Shown here: positions 16,552-24,475 of the stretch, in pieces
Layout of the letters: the number at the start of each line of letters is the position of its first letter
Position numbering within the stretch: the first letter of the stretch is position 1
Assembly: GCA_003506895.1 (NCBI GenBank)
Contig: DNXO01000069.1
Span: 53,450-86,855 of the forward strand
DNA length: 33,406 bases
Direction: 5' to 3'
Origin: Acetobacteraceae bacterium
GTDB taxonomy: Bacteria; Pseudomonadota; Alphaproteobacteria; Acetobacterales; Acetobacteraceae
The notes under the pieces: model-generated
Database searches by the model: none
The model's input: the letters and a program-made list of their open reading frames with translations, nothing else
Told to the model about the DNA's origin: nothing
Program-made: the position numbers and the translations under genes

Positions 16552-18048
16552 TTAGCTGTATTGCTTCCGCAGCTCACGCTTCAGCAGCTTGCCTGCCGTG
16601 TTGCGCGGCAGGTTATCCACGAACAGGATTTTCTTGGGCAGTTTGTAGGGCGCCAAATGCTCCCGAGCGAGCGCGATCAGGGTGGCTTCGTCGGTCTGGT
16701 GTCCGGGGCGCAGGACCACGAAGGCCGAGACAGCCTCGATCCACTTGTCGTCCGGCAGGCCGACCACGGCGACTTCTGACACGGCGGGGTGGGTGAACAG
16801 CACTTCCTCGACTTCACGGCTGGCCACCAGGACCCCGCCGGTGTTGATGACGTCGCGAATGCGGTCAACGATATACAGGTAACCTTCCGCGTCGAAGTAG
16901 CCGACGTCCCCGGAATGAAACCACCCGCCGGCGAAGGCTTCCACGGTTTCAGCGGGTTTGTCCCAATAGCCCACCATCAGATGCGGGGAGCGATGGACGA
17001 TCTCTCCATGTGTGCCGGGCGGAACATCGTTCATGTCGGGATCGACGACGCGGGTTTGCACGTTCAGGCAAGGGCGCCCGCAGGAGGCCGGCCGGGCATC
17101 GTGTTCCTCGGGCCGCAACACGGTCGCCAAGGGTGCGATTTCGGTCTGGCCATAACAATTGTAGGGACGAGCTTTTGGCAGCCGTTCGCGCAGTTCGTGC
17201 AGCACCGGTACCGGCATGATCGACGCACCGTAATAGACTTTTTCCAGCGAGGTCAGGTCGCGTGTGGCGAAGTCGGGGTGGCGCAGCAGGCTGATCCAAA
17301 CGGTGGGCGGAGCGAAGAACGAGGTGATCTTCTCCTGCTCGATCAGGCGGAGCACGACCTCCGGCGCCGGGGCCTCGATCAGCATGTTGCGGACACCGAC
17401 CAGGATTTGCGGCAGCATGAAGCCGTGCATCTGCGCGGTATGATAAAGCGGTAAGGCGGCCAGACTCTGGTCGGTTTCGGTGTAGTCCATATTGTGGATC
17501 ACCGAATAGTACTGCGACATCATGGCCTTGTGGGTCATCATCGCGCCTTTCGGAGCGGCAGTGGTGCCCGATGTATAGACGATCTGTGCGAGGGAATCGT
17601 CTTGCAGATCTGGCTCTTGCCCAACCGGGGCGTTTGGGTCCAGCGCGACCGGGATCAGGTCCATGATCGGTCGCGACCGGACGTCGAGTGCCTTCAGGTT
17701 GGCTTCCAGTCCGGTCCCGACCAGCACAAGCCGCGAACCGGACTGGTTGACGATGTAGGACAGTTCCTCGCCCGTCAGTGCGTAGTTGACCGGGACATGC
17801 ACGAAACCGCCGCGCAGACAGGCCAGGAAGGCGATGAAATAGGCGTCTGAATTGCGGCCGTAGGCAGCGATTCGATCCCCGGGGTTCAGCCCCAGGGCAG
17901 CGAAGTGCCCGGCGACGCGATCGGCGGCCTGGTCCAGGGCGGTGAAGGACCAGTCGCGGTCTCCGAAGACCAGGGCCGAGCGGCCCCGAAACAGGCGGGC
18001 GGCGCGGCGCAGGGCGTCCCCGACCGTGTTGCGACGGATCAGGTCCAT
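16552..18048 (-). CDS. AMP-forming acyl-CoA synthetase
   Basis: A 498-residue ANL-superfamily ligase that activates a carboxylic acid as acyl-AMP and transfers it to CoA. The P-loop-like motif YTSGTTAAPKG is at 158-168. PLYHTAQ (200-206), YGQTE (299-303) and the hinge region GWFHSGDVG (375-383) follow, with Asp381 contacting the ribose. The catalytic Lys487 lies in NTAGKLLKREL. The A8 stretch DRIRDVINTGGVLVASREVEE is normal. The chain length or aromatic nature of the acid cannot be told. The start lies 1 base after the RidA-family stop, so the two are coupled. It could equally be annotated as a long-chain or benzoate-type ligase. Confidence 0.92.
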   Translation of the reverse strand: MDLIRRNTVGDALRRAARLFRGRSALVFGDRDWSFTALDQAADRVAGHFAALGLNPGDRIAAYGRNSDAYFIAFLACLRGGFVHVPVNYALTGEELSYIVNQSGSRLVLVGTGLEANLKALDVRSRPIMDLIPVALDPNAPVGQEPDLQDDSLAQIVYTSGTTAAPKGAMMTHKAMMSQYYSVIHNMDYTETDQSLAALPLYHTAQMHGFMLPQILVGVRNMLIEAPAPEVVLRLIEQEKITSFFAPPTVWISLLRHPDFATRDLTSLEKVYYGASIMPVPVLHELRERLPKARPYNCYGQTEIAPLATVLRPEEHDARPASCGRPCLNVQTRVVDPDMNDVPPGTHGEIVHRSPHLMVGYWDKPAETVEAFAGGWFHSGDVGYFDAEGYLYIVDRIRDVINTGGVLVASREVEEVLFTHPAVSEVAVVGLPDDKWIEAVSAFVVLRPGHQTDEATLIALAREHLAPYKLPKKILFVDNLPRNTAGKLLKRELRKQYS

Positions 18049-18049
18049 G

Positions 18050-18439
18050 TCAGGCCACCGCCTCGGCTTCGATCTCGATCACCCAGCGCGGATCGGCCAG
18101 GCCGGCGACGATCAGCAGCGTGGAAGCGGGGGCGTGATCGCCGAAGAACCCGGCGCGGGCTTTGCGGTAAGCCGGCAGCAGATCGTGATCGATCAGGAAG
18201 GCGGTGGTCTTGACGATGTTTTCCACCGTCATGCCGTTGGCGGTCAGCACCGCCCGCAGATTGGCCAGCGCTCGGGCGATCTGGGCCTCACGCGACGCGG
18301 ACACCGAACCGTCCTGCGCCATGCCCACCTGGCCCGAGATGATCAGGCGACGATAATCGCCGGTGATCTGGATCGCGTGTGTATAGCCCGTGGGTGTCGC
18401 GACGGCGGCGGGGTTGCTCTTGGTGACTTCAGCGGCCAT
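18050..18439 (-). CDS. RidA/YjgF-family protein without the conserved Arg
   Basis: A 129-residue trimer-forming RidA-family protein. Classical RidA hydrolyses reactive enamines and imines using a conserved Arg in P-A-R-S. Here the aligned position is Ser (H-A-P-A-S-T-L-L), so imine deaminase activity is doubtful and it is likely one of the Rid subfamilies of other function. Family features kept are ISGQVGM, the ANLRAVLTANG helix and the end IEIEAEAVA. It is placed between the alpha/beta hydrolase (30 bases upstream) and the acyl-CoA synthetase (1 base downstream), so it probably acts in the same pathway. Confidence 0.88.
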   Translation of the reverse strand: MAAEVTKSNPAAVATPTGYTHAIQITGDYRRLIISGQVGMAQDGSVSASREAQIARALANLRAVLTANGMTVENIVKTTAFLIDHDLLPAYRKARAGFFGDHAPASTLLIVAGLADPRWVIEIEAEAVA

Positions 18440-18469
18440 GTCATCTCTCCCTGTTTTCTTGTGCGCGAC

Positions 18470-19498
18470 TCACCGTTCAAGATGGGCCCGCACTTCATTC
18501 TGGATGAACAGCATATCAGCAGGATTGGCAACCGGATTACCAGCGCGATGACCCCAGATGCTTGGAATCGCCCGCAGTGACGCAGTTGCCAGGAATGGAA
18601 GTTCCGCCTCGTTGTCGGCGGTGCGGAAATACAGGTCCGTGGCGCCGGGCATCAGCAACACCCGCGCCTTGACGGCGCCCAACGCGGCCGCCAGGTCGCC
18701 ATCATACAGGTCGTTGGCGCTGATGTCGGAGGCATCCCAGGTGCGTAGTTGGGCGTACAGATTGGCGGCGGGACGAATGCCGAATCTGTCCTCCCAGTCG
18801 GTCTTGAGGAAGGATTCGAGATCGACGGCCCCCAGGTTCGGCTTGGGCGCGGAGCCAAGGTGCAGCCCGGCGCGATAGAAATCCTGACTGAGCGCCCACG
18901 CCGCATAGATGCGCCCGAATGCCCGCTTCGCCGCGCGGGGTTCGGACGAGAACCGGCCGTTGCCGACGTGCTCCGGCGCGGCCTCCAGCGTGGCCATCAA
19001 GGAGCGCAGGAACACCTGGTTATGAACGGCGGTACGAGCGACGCCGCAGTTGACCACGATCCTTTCGACCGCATCCGGAAACAGGGCGGCCCAGTGGTAG
19101 GCCTGCAGGGCGCCCATGGACCAGCCATAGACGCAGGCGACGCGGTCGATGCCAAACATTTCCGCCAGGGCGCGACGCTGCACCTGCACGTTGTCGTGGA
19201 TGGTGACGACGGTTGGGTAGTTGTCGGTGTTGGATGGTGACGACGACAGTCCATTGCCGAACATGTCCGGAATGACGATGAACCAGCGGGTCGGGTCCAG
19301 GATTTTGTCCGGACCGATCAGCCACTCCAGGTCCGGGTGCTGGGCGGCATAGCTGGTAGGATAGACGATGACGTTGTCGCGGGCCGGGGAAAGCGTGCCG
19401 TGCGCCTTCCATGACAGCTTCGCGGAGGGAATGCGTGCGCCGGATTGAAGGGTGATGTCACCCGCTTCGTAAATGCCCTGCTGCGTCGGCCAGTCCAT
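18470..19498 (-). CDS. Alpha/beta hydrolase of the homoserine O-acetyltransferase (MetX)-like family
   Basis: A 342-residue alpha/beta-hydrolase-fold protein. The nucleophile elbow GWSMGA puts Ser127 at the active site, with Asp288 (GATDLYF) and His317 (WGHRAGNP) completing the triad. The overall layout (DNVIVYPTSYAA, IVIPDMFGNGLSSSPSN, MGALQAYHWAALFPD) is that of the MetX-like family, which includes many hydrolases and acyltransferases that do not make methionine. With a RidA-family gene and acyl-CoA synthetase directly downstream and no met genes around, a methionine role is unlikely. GAGGG precedes the ATG. A small hairpin separates it from mbfA upstream. Confidence 0.85.
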   Translation of the reverse strand: MDWPTQQGIYEAGDITLQSGARIPSAKLSWKAHGTLSPARDNVIVYPTSYAAQHPDLEWLIGPDKILDPTRWFIVIPDMFGNGLSSSPSNTDNYPTVVTIHDNVQVQRRALAEMFGIDRVACVYGWSMGALQAYHWAALFPDAVERIVVNCGVARTAVHNQVFLRSLMATLEAAPEHVGNGRFSSEPRAAKRAFGRIYAAWALSQDFYRAGLHLGSAPKPNLGAVDLESFLKTDWEDRFGIRPAANLYAQLRTWDASDISANDLYDGDLAAALGAVKARVLLMPGATDLYFRTADNEAELPFLATASLRAIPSIWGHRAGNPVANPADMLFIQNEVRAHLER

Positions 19499-19534
19499 GC
19501 GTTTCCCTCTCGTGACCTATCGGAGACGCACTAT

Positions 19535-19549
19535 GCGGCAGAGTGCCGC
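19535..19549 (-). terminator. Small hairpin after mbfA
   Basis: GCGGCA-GAG-TGCCGC, 7 bases beyond the mbfA stop, with no T tract. It is a weak terminator candidate between mbfA and the hydrolase gene. Confidence 0.3.
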
Positions 19550-19555
19550 GCCGTG

Positions 19556-20512
19556 TTAACTGCTGCCGATCAGAATTCCGACCGCGAATACCAACGCCCC
19601 GCCAAAGGCCACCTGCAAGGTCGCCGACAACGGTGGGGTGTCCATGTATTTCCAGCGAATCCAGGAAATCACCGCCAGTTCGATGATTACCACGCCGATC
19701 GCCACCGCCATCGCGGTCCAGAAATACGGTATCAGGAATGGCAGGGTATGGCCGATGCCGCCGGCGGTGGTCATCAGGCCGCAGATGCCGCCGCGGATCA
19801 GCGGGGCGCCGCGGCCGGTCAGGCTGCCGTTGTCCGACAGCGCCTCGGCAAAACCCATGGAGATACCGGCACCGACCGATGCCGCCAGCCCAACCAGGAA
19901 CGTCTCCCAGGTGTTGTTGGAGGCAAATGCAGCGGCGAAAACCGGGGCCAGCGTGGACACCGATCCGTCCATCAGGCCAGCCAGGCCGGGCTGGATGACG
20001 CGCAGGACGAAGGATTGGCGGGCGTGCGCGTCCTCGTCGCGGCGGACGTCGTCGGGCAGGTTTTCTTCCGTCAGTTGGTCGGCGCGGTGTTCGTGTTCGA
20101 CCTCGGCGTCGGCGAGGTCACCCAGCAGCTTGCGGATGGTGACATCTTCGCTGCGCGCGGCGGCTCGTCGGTAGAATCCCTGGGTTTCCGTCTCCATGCT
20201 TTCCGCGAGATTGCGGACGGCATTCAGGTTCAGCGGCGCCATCTGCCAGACCGGCTTGTGCTGGATGAAGCCACGGATGTCCTGGCGGCGGATCAGCGGG
20301 ATATGTTCGCCGAACTTGGAGCGATAGACGTCCAGCAGGCGGCGGCGATGATCGCCTTCCTCGCCGGCCATTTCGGTGAATACCTTGGCACTGCCCGGAT
20401 AATCGGTCCGCAGGCCCTCGGCGATATCGAGGTAGATACGGCCATCTTCTTCTTCGTTGGCGATGGCCAGGGCGAGGATTTCGCGTTCAGTCAGGTCGGA
20501 GAAATTGCGCAT
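19556..20512 (-). CDS. mbfA: Membrane-bound ferritin (erythrin-VIT1 fusion), iron exporter
   Basis: A 318-residue fusion. The N-terminal ferritin-like di-iron helical bundle covers about 1-165; the C-terminal CCC1/VIT1-type membrane domain covers about 170-318, with roughly five hydrophobic segments. Metal-site candidates are the Glu cluster at 20-22 (NEEEDGRIY), Glu52-xx-His55 (EEGDH), Glu107/Glu109, and Glu137-xx-His140 (AEVEHEH). In Agrobacterium and Bradyrhizobium, MbfA exports iron and protects against iron and peroxide stress, and is repressed by Irr. The N-terminus MRNFSDLTEREILALAI is typical of the family. No strong ribosome site is visible. A degenerate Irr-box-like dyad lies about 55 bases upstream. 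Confidence 0.92.
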   Translation of the reverse strand: MRNFSDLTEREILALAIANEEEDGRIYLDIAEGLRTDYPGSAKVFTEMAGEEGDHRRRLLDVYRSKFGEHIPLIRRQDIRGFIQHKPVWQMAPLNLNAVRNLAESMETETQGFYRRAAARSEDVTIRKLLGDLADAEVEHEHRADQLTEENLPDDVRRDEDAHARQSFVLRVIQPGLAGLMDGSVSTLAPVFAAAFASNNTWETFLVGLAASVGAGISMGFAEALSDNGSLTGRGAPLIRGGICGLMTTAGGIGHTLPFLIPYFWTAMAVAIGVVIIELAVISWIRWKYMDTPPLSATLQVAFGGALVFAVGILIGSS

Positions 20513-20562
20513 GGCGCGGAATGTGGCCGAGATGGCTGATCCGTCAAGTGGGGATCGTAATG

Positions 20563-20579
20563 ATGCGAATGCTTCTCAG
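20563..20579 (-). promoter_or_regulatory. Degenerate ICE (Irr-box)-like dyad upstream of mbfA
   Basis: The core GAA-N3-TTC at 20567-20575 agrees with the iron-control element consensus TTTAGAA-N3-TTCTAAA at about 9 of 14 specified positions, counted by eye. It is 55-65 bases before mbfA, a gene known to be Irr-controlled in relatives. Confidence 0.3.
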
Positions 20580-20671
20580 AGGCTGTTCGCTGTTTGACTG
20601 GGAGAAGGGATCGAATGGGATTCCCGACTGAAGGACTGTAACGACTGCCCAAACGGGACCAGAAATAGAAC

Positions 20672-20801
20672 GGGGCCAGACCCAACGGTCCAGCCCCTGT
20701 GCTATCGCCGTAGCGGCAAAAAGGATCCATTTACCCCACGGTCCGCGGGGCTCCGCTTGCGCGGACCGTGGGCATTCGTTAGGCCGGGATCGGCCGATCC
20801 C
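20672..20801. repeat. Cluster of inverted repeats between mbfA and the LLM gene
   Basis: The 350-base gap (20513-20862) holds no gene I can support. It contains a hairpin with GGGGC/GCCCC and GACC/GGTC arms (20672-20697), a perfect 13-base stem with a 12-base loop (20735-20747 and 20760-20772), and the perfect 16-base palindrome GGGATCGGCCGATCCC (20786-20801). On the minus strand an unpaired T5 appears about 12 bases past the 13-base stem, so part of this may terminate the LLM gene. The rest may be a dispersed repeat element. Confidence 0.5.
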
Positions 20802-20862
20802 CAAGCCAGCGTTCCAGGCAAGCAAGAGGAATATGCAATCCTCCGCTGGGAATCACGTCCTT

Positions 20863-21948
20863 TTACGCCGGGGTCAGATGTTTGATCCGCGGCGCCACCT
20901 CCTGTTGCAGCAGCCGCAGCGAGTTGTGCCAGACGCCTGGGTTTTCGGCATAGTCGAAGCCGAACACCAGCAGATTGCCGAAGCCACCGACGTCATTGTA
21001 AACACGCTCCAGCTTTTCGGCGACGGTCGCGGGCGAGCCGATCAGCCAGTTGTGCTGGGCACAATATTCCGGCGTGACATCGGAATCCGGCACCGACGGA
21101 TCGTGCTTCAGATATTCCAGGAATCCAAACTGACCAAGTAATGGAAGGAAGTATTCGCGCATCATCCGGCCCATCATGCCCCCGACGGACAGGCGCATCG
21201 CTTCTTCATCGGTGTCGGCGACGAAGACCTCTCGCACCATGCGCCAATCGCGCCGGTGCGGCGTACGTCCGGTGCGTTTGGCGCCTTCCTCGACCGCCGC
21301 CCAGTGGGTGCCGACATAGGCCGGGTTCAGGTTCAGGCTCAGCGGCAGGAATCCGTGCTCGCCCGCCATCTTCAGCGTGTCGGAATTCTTCGAAAGGCCC
21401 GCGACGCCGATCGGCGGATGCGGCCGTTGAAGCGGCTTGATGTGCGGCTTCAGGAACCCGAACATCAGCTCGGGCTTGTCCACCTTCCAATATTTGCCCT
21501 CATAGTGAAACGAGGGTTCGTCGCCCCACATCCGCAGGATAATGTCCAACGCCTCCCGAGTCATTTCCCGGTTCGCGCCCGACATTCCATCCACATTGAA
21601 CATCGCCCAGTCGCTCGGTAGCCCCGATGCGGCGACGCCGAACATCAGCCTGCCCTCCGACAGGTGATCCAGCATCGCGACGCGGTTCGCGAGTTCGGCC
21701 GGGTGGTGGTACGGCAGCAGGAAGCCGCCCGGTCCGATGCGTATCCGCTTCGTTTGCAGCAGCGCCTGCGCGACCAGCAGGTCCGGGGCGGGGTTCGGTT
21801 CCCACGGTGCGGTGTGATGCTCGCCGATCCAGGCTTCGGTGTAACCGAGCTCATCCAGCCATCGCAGGGTTTGTAGATCCCAGTCCTGGCCGGCTTTAAG
21901 GCCGCGCTCCGGCGGGTGCGACGGCATTGTGAAATACCCGAGTTCCAT
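20863..21948 (-). CDS. LLM-class flavin-dependent monooxygenase
   Basis: A 361-residue bacterial-luciferase-like TIM-barrel oxidoreductase that uses reduced FMN or F420. Family features in order are the N-terminal strand MELGYFTMPSHPP, EAWIGEHHTAPWEPNPAPDLLVAQ, GPGGFLLPYHHPAELANRVAMLDHLSEGR, GVAASGLPSDWAMF, and the PPIGVAGLSKNSDTLKMAGEHG flavin-phosphate region. The C-terminal half has GSPATVAEKLERV. Many such enzymes oxidise or desulfonate small organics; I cannot name the substrate. A strong GGAGG lies 7 bases before the ATG. It is monocistronic by position, with palindromes 115-155 bases upstream. Confidence 0.9.
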   Translation of the reverse strand: MELGYFTMPSHPPERGLKAGQDWDLQTLRWLDELGYTEAWIGEHHTAPWEPNPAPDLLVAQALLQTKRIRIGPGGFLLPYHHPAELANRVAMLDHLSEGRLMFGVAASGLPSDWAMFNVDGMSGANREMTREALDIILRMWGDEPSFHYEGKYWKVDKPELMFGFLKPHIKPLQRPHPPIGVAGLSKNSDTLKMAGEHGFLPLSLNLNPAYVGTHWAAVEEGAKRTGRTPHRRDWRMVREVFVADTDEEAMRLSVGGMMGRMMREYFLPLLGQFGFLEYLKHDPSVPDSDVTPEYCAQHNWLIGSPATVAEKLERVYNDVGGFGNLLVFGFDYAENPGVWHNSLRLLQQEVAPRIKHLTPA

Positions 21949-22062
21949 GGGGATCCTCCTGTCGTGGGGCGCTCTGCGGCGCCTCAGGTTTGGAGGAGAT
22001 CACACTGGCGTTCCAGGTCAAGTGCGGTGAGGTGTCGGTTCTCGGCGGGGCGCTACCTCGTC

Positions 22063-22100
22063 ACGATAATTTTATCGTAATGGGGCGCCTTTCACGAAAG
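22063..22100. promoter_or_regulatory. Two adjacent palindromes upstream of the LLM gene
   Basis: ACGATAA-TT-TTATCGT (22063-22078) and CTTTC-AC-GAAAG (22089-22100) are perfect dyads, AT-rich in a GC-rich background, and 115-150 bases before the LLM start. They look like operators. The rest of the 333-base gap (21949-22281) shows no supported gene, only short hairpins past the ABC ATPase stop. Confidence 0.45.
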
Positions 22101-22281
22101 CTCATCGGTGGACATCGGCATGACCGGAAGCACTGGTGCCGGTCGCGGTTGGACGTCCCATCCCGGGTTTCGGTGTAGGTGTAGGCTGGAATGGCGGATG
22201 CCGGTGCGGCCCTAAGGGCTCGCTTCGCGGTGAAGCCCGCGGCGGCTGATACGGCGACAGCCACAGGCAAGCGGGATTAAA

Positions 22282-23799
22282 TCAGCCGTGGTGGCCCAGC
22301 ATGTGACGGCCGATTTCCTGTGGGTCGGCGCCCTCGGCAGGCATTTCATGGACGATCTCGCCCTCGTGCATCACGGCAACCCGATCCGCGAGCTCAAGGA
22401 TTTCGTCCAGGTCCTCGGAAATCAGCAGCACTGCCGTACCACCGTTGCGGGCGGCCATGATGCGCGCGCGGGTTTCCGCCACGGCCTTCACATCCAGCCC
22501 AAAGCATGGGTTGGCGACGATCAGCAGCCGGACGTCGCCGTCCAGTTCGCGGGCCAGCACGCAGCGCTGAACATTTCCGCCGGAAAGAACGCCTATGGGT
22601 GCTTGCGGTGATGGTGTCCTGATACCGTAGGCGGCAATCATGTCCCTGGCACGGGTCGCCATACCGGTTCGGTCCAACCAGGATCGGCGCGATTTACCCG
22701 AACCCAGATCGAAGCTGCGCAGATTGAGGTTATCAACCACCGTCATTGGCGGGACACAGCCGTTTCGCAGCGGTTCCTCGGGCAGCACACGCACATCGTG
22801 GGCCTGCGATTGTTCGCGGCTCGCGTCATACGGCGCGCCGTCAACCTGCATCGAGCCGCTGGCGATCGGACGCTGGCCGCCGAGGACTTCCACCAGATCC
22901 TTCTGGCCATTGCCTGAAACGCCGGCGATTCCAACGATCTCGTTGGCATGCACGATCAGGGAGTCGATGGACAGGCCCTTGCGCCCGCTGTCCTCGGCGG
23001 TGCGCAGACCGGATACCGCCAAACGGGCTTCGCCGGACGGAGCGCCCTTCCGTTCGGGGTTCTTCGGCGCATGCGGTTCGCCGATCATCATCGCGGTCAG
23101 GTCTGACGGGCCTAGATTCTTGACCAGGCCCGAACCGGCCATGCGCCCGCGGCGCAGCACCGTGACCTCATCGACGAATGCCGCGACTTCTTTCAGCTTG
23201 TGCGTGATGATCACGATGGTCAGCGTGCCGGAATGTGCGAGGCCGCGCACCAGACCAAGCATCTCGGTGGCTTCCTGGGGTGTAAGGACAGACGTCGGTT
23301 CATCCAGCACCAGGAATTTTCGTTCGAGATAAAGCTGTTTGATAATCTCGGTCTTTTGCCGTTCGCCGGCGGCCAGACTGCCGACCTCCACTTCGAGGGG
23401 CACCTTGAACGGCATGCGTTCCATGAATTGCTTCAGGCCGGCGATCTCGGACCGCCAGTTGATTACGCTTGGCACATTTTGGCGCGACATCACCAGGTTT
23501 TCGGCGACCGTCATCGACGGAACCAGGGTAAAGTGCTGGTAGACCATGCCTAAACCCAAGGCATCAGCATCGGCGGGGCGTTCAATGGAAGCCTCGCGTC
23601 CGTCCACGATGAATCCGCCATCGTCGGCCTTGTAGTAGCCAAGCAGGCACTTCACCAAGGTCGATTTCCCGGCGCCGTTTTCACCTAGCAGGCCATGCAC
23701 TGTTCCGGGCGTGACCTTTAGCGATACATCGGACAAGGCGTGGAATGTGCCGAAGTGCTTGCCTATACCCACGGCCTCCACGCTGATGGCGTGGGTCAT
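22282..23799 (-). CDS. ABC importer ATPase with two nucleotide-binding domains (BMP/nucleoside type)
   Basis: A 505-residue tandem ATPase of the type that serves sugar and nucleoside importers with BMP-family binding proteins. Domain 1 is canonical: Walker A GENGAGKST (39-47), Q-loop Gln88, signature LAAGE (142-146), Walker B FLVLDEP (162-168) and switch His200. Domain 2 is degenerate, as usual in this class: Walker A-like GVSGNGQKDL, signature LSGGN, and Walker B-like LLIVANPCFGLD without the catalytic Glu. ATG 23799 overlaps the stop of the cysteine-hydrolase gene (ATGA). The frame extends upstream to 23931 only as overlap. It is the last gene of the five-gene operon. Confidence 0.93.
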   Translation of the reverse strand: MTHAISVEAVGIGKHFGTFHALSDVSLKVTPGTVHGLLGENGAGKSTLVKCLLGYYKADDGGFIVDGREASIERPADADALGLGMVYQHFTLVPSMTVAENLVMSRQNVPSVINWRSEIAGLKQFMERMPFKVPLEVEVGSLAAGERQKTEIIKQLYLERKFLVLDEPTSVLTPQEATEMLGLVRGLAHSGTLTIVIITHKLKEVAAFVDEVTVLRRGRMAGSGLVKNLGPSDLTAMMIGEPHAPKNPERKGAPSGEARLAVSGLRTAEDSGRKGLSIDSLIVHANEIVGIAGVSGNGQKDLVEVLGGQRPIASGSMQVDGAPYDASREQSQAHDVRVLPEEPLRNGCVPPMTVVDNLNLRSFDLGSGKSRRSWLDRTGMATRARDMIAAYGIRTPSPQAPIGVLSGGNVQRCVLARELDGDVRLLIVANPCFGLDVKAVAETRARIMAARNGGTAVLLISEDLDEILELADRVAVMHEGEIVHEMPAEGADPQEIGRHMLGHHG

Positions 23800-24473
23800 G
23801 GCAATCCCGCCAGGAATGTCTTGCTGTCGCTGACGGCGCCGAAAACGCCGCCCTGCATCTTGATCATGTGCAGCGCGGCAGCGTGGTTGCCCGCATCGGT
23901 GGCGCCGCAGCAATCCGATAGCAGCAGGCACTCGAAGCCGCGGTCGTTGGCATCGCGCATCGTGGTGTGGACGCAGACGTCGGTGGTGATGCCGGTCAGG
24001 ATGATGTTGGTGATTCCGCGGGTTCGCAGAATCAGTTCGAGGTCGGTGGCGTAGAAACTGCCCTTGCCGGGTTTGTCGATCACGATTTCACCCGGCAGCG
24101 GCGCCAGATCGGGAATGATCTCCCACCCCGGCTCGCCGCGCGTCAGGATGCGGCCGCACGGGCCGGGATCGCCGATGCCGGCGCCGATCTGGCGGGAGCG
24201 CCAGCGTTTGTTGGCCGGCAGGTCAGACAGGTCCGGGCGGTGGCCTTCCCGTGTATGGATAATCGTATAGCCCTTCGGCCGCAGGGCCGCGAGCAGCGCG
24301 GAAATCGGGACGATCGGCGCGCGTGTCAGTGACAGGTCGTAGCCCATTTTGTCCACGTAACCGCCGACGCCGCAGAAATCTGTCTGCATATCGATGACGA
24401 TCAGCGCGGTGTTGTCGGGGCGCAAAGACCCGTCGAACGGCCACGGGTACGGGTCGGACGCAATTGTTGGCAT
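23796..24473 (-). CDS. biuH: Biuret amidohydrolase-like cysteine hydrolase (isochorismatase family)
   Basis: A 225-residue isochorismatase-fold amidohydrolase. The catalytic triad is Asp28 (VIDMQTDFCG), Lys134 (IDKPGKGSF) and Cys167 (TTDVCVHT). From memory, residues 7 to 215 run closely alongside the Rhizobium biuret hydrolase BiuH (DPYPWPF, LRPDNTALI, GGYVDKMGYD, REGHRPDLSDLPANKRWRS, GPCGRILTRGEPGW, NDRGFECLLL-DCCGATD), with its Asp36/Lys142/Cys175 triad shifted by 8. BiuH turns biuret into allophanate and ammonia. A related ureide, such as a purine-degradation product, is the alternative substrate. GGAAGG lies 6 bases before the ATG. It sits inside the ABC importer operon, 2 bases after a permease stop and overlapping the ATPase start. 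Confidence 0.82.
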   Translation of the reverse strand: MPTIASDPYPWPFDGSLRPDNTALIVIDMQTDFCGVGGYVDKMGYDLSLTRAPIVPISALLAALRPKGYTIIHTREGHRPDLSDLPANKRWRSRQIGAGIGDPGPCGRILTRGEPGWEIIPDLAPLPGEIVIDKPGKGSFYATDLELILRTRGITNIILTGITTDVCVHTTMRDANDRGFECLLLSDCCGATDAGNHAAALHMIKMQGGVFGAVSDSKTFLAGLP

Positions 24474-24475
24474 TG

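Noticed and set aside
22061..22270. 69-residue frame with a TTG start after the ABC ATPase
   Set aside because: No ribosome site, no recognisable domain, and it runs through palindromes that look regulatory.
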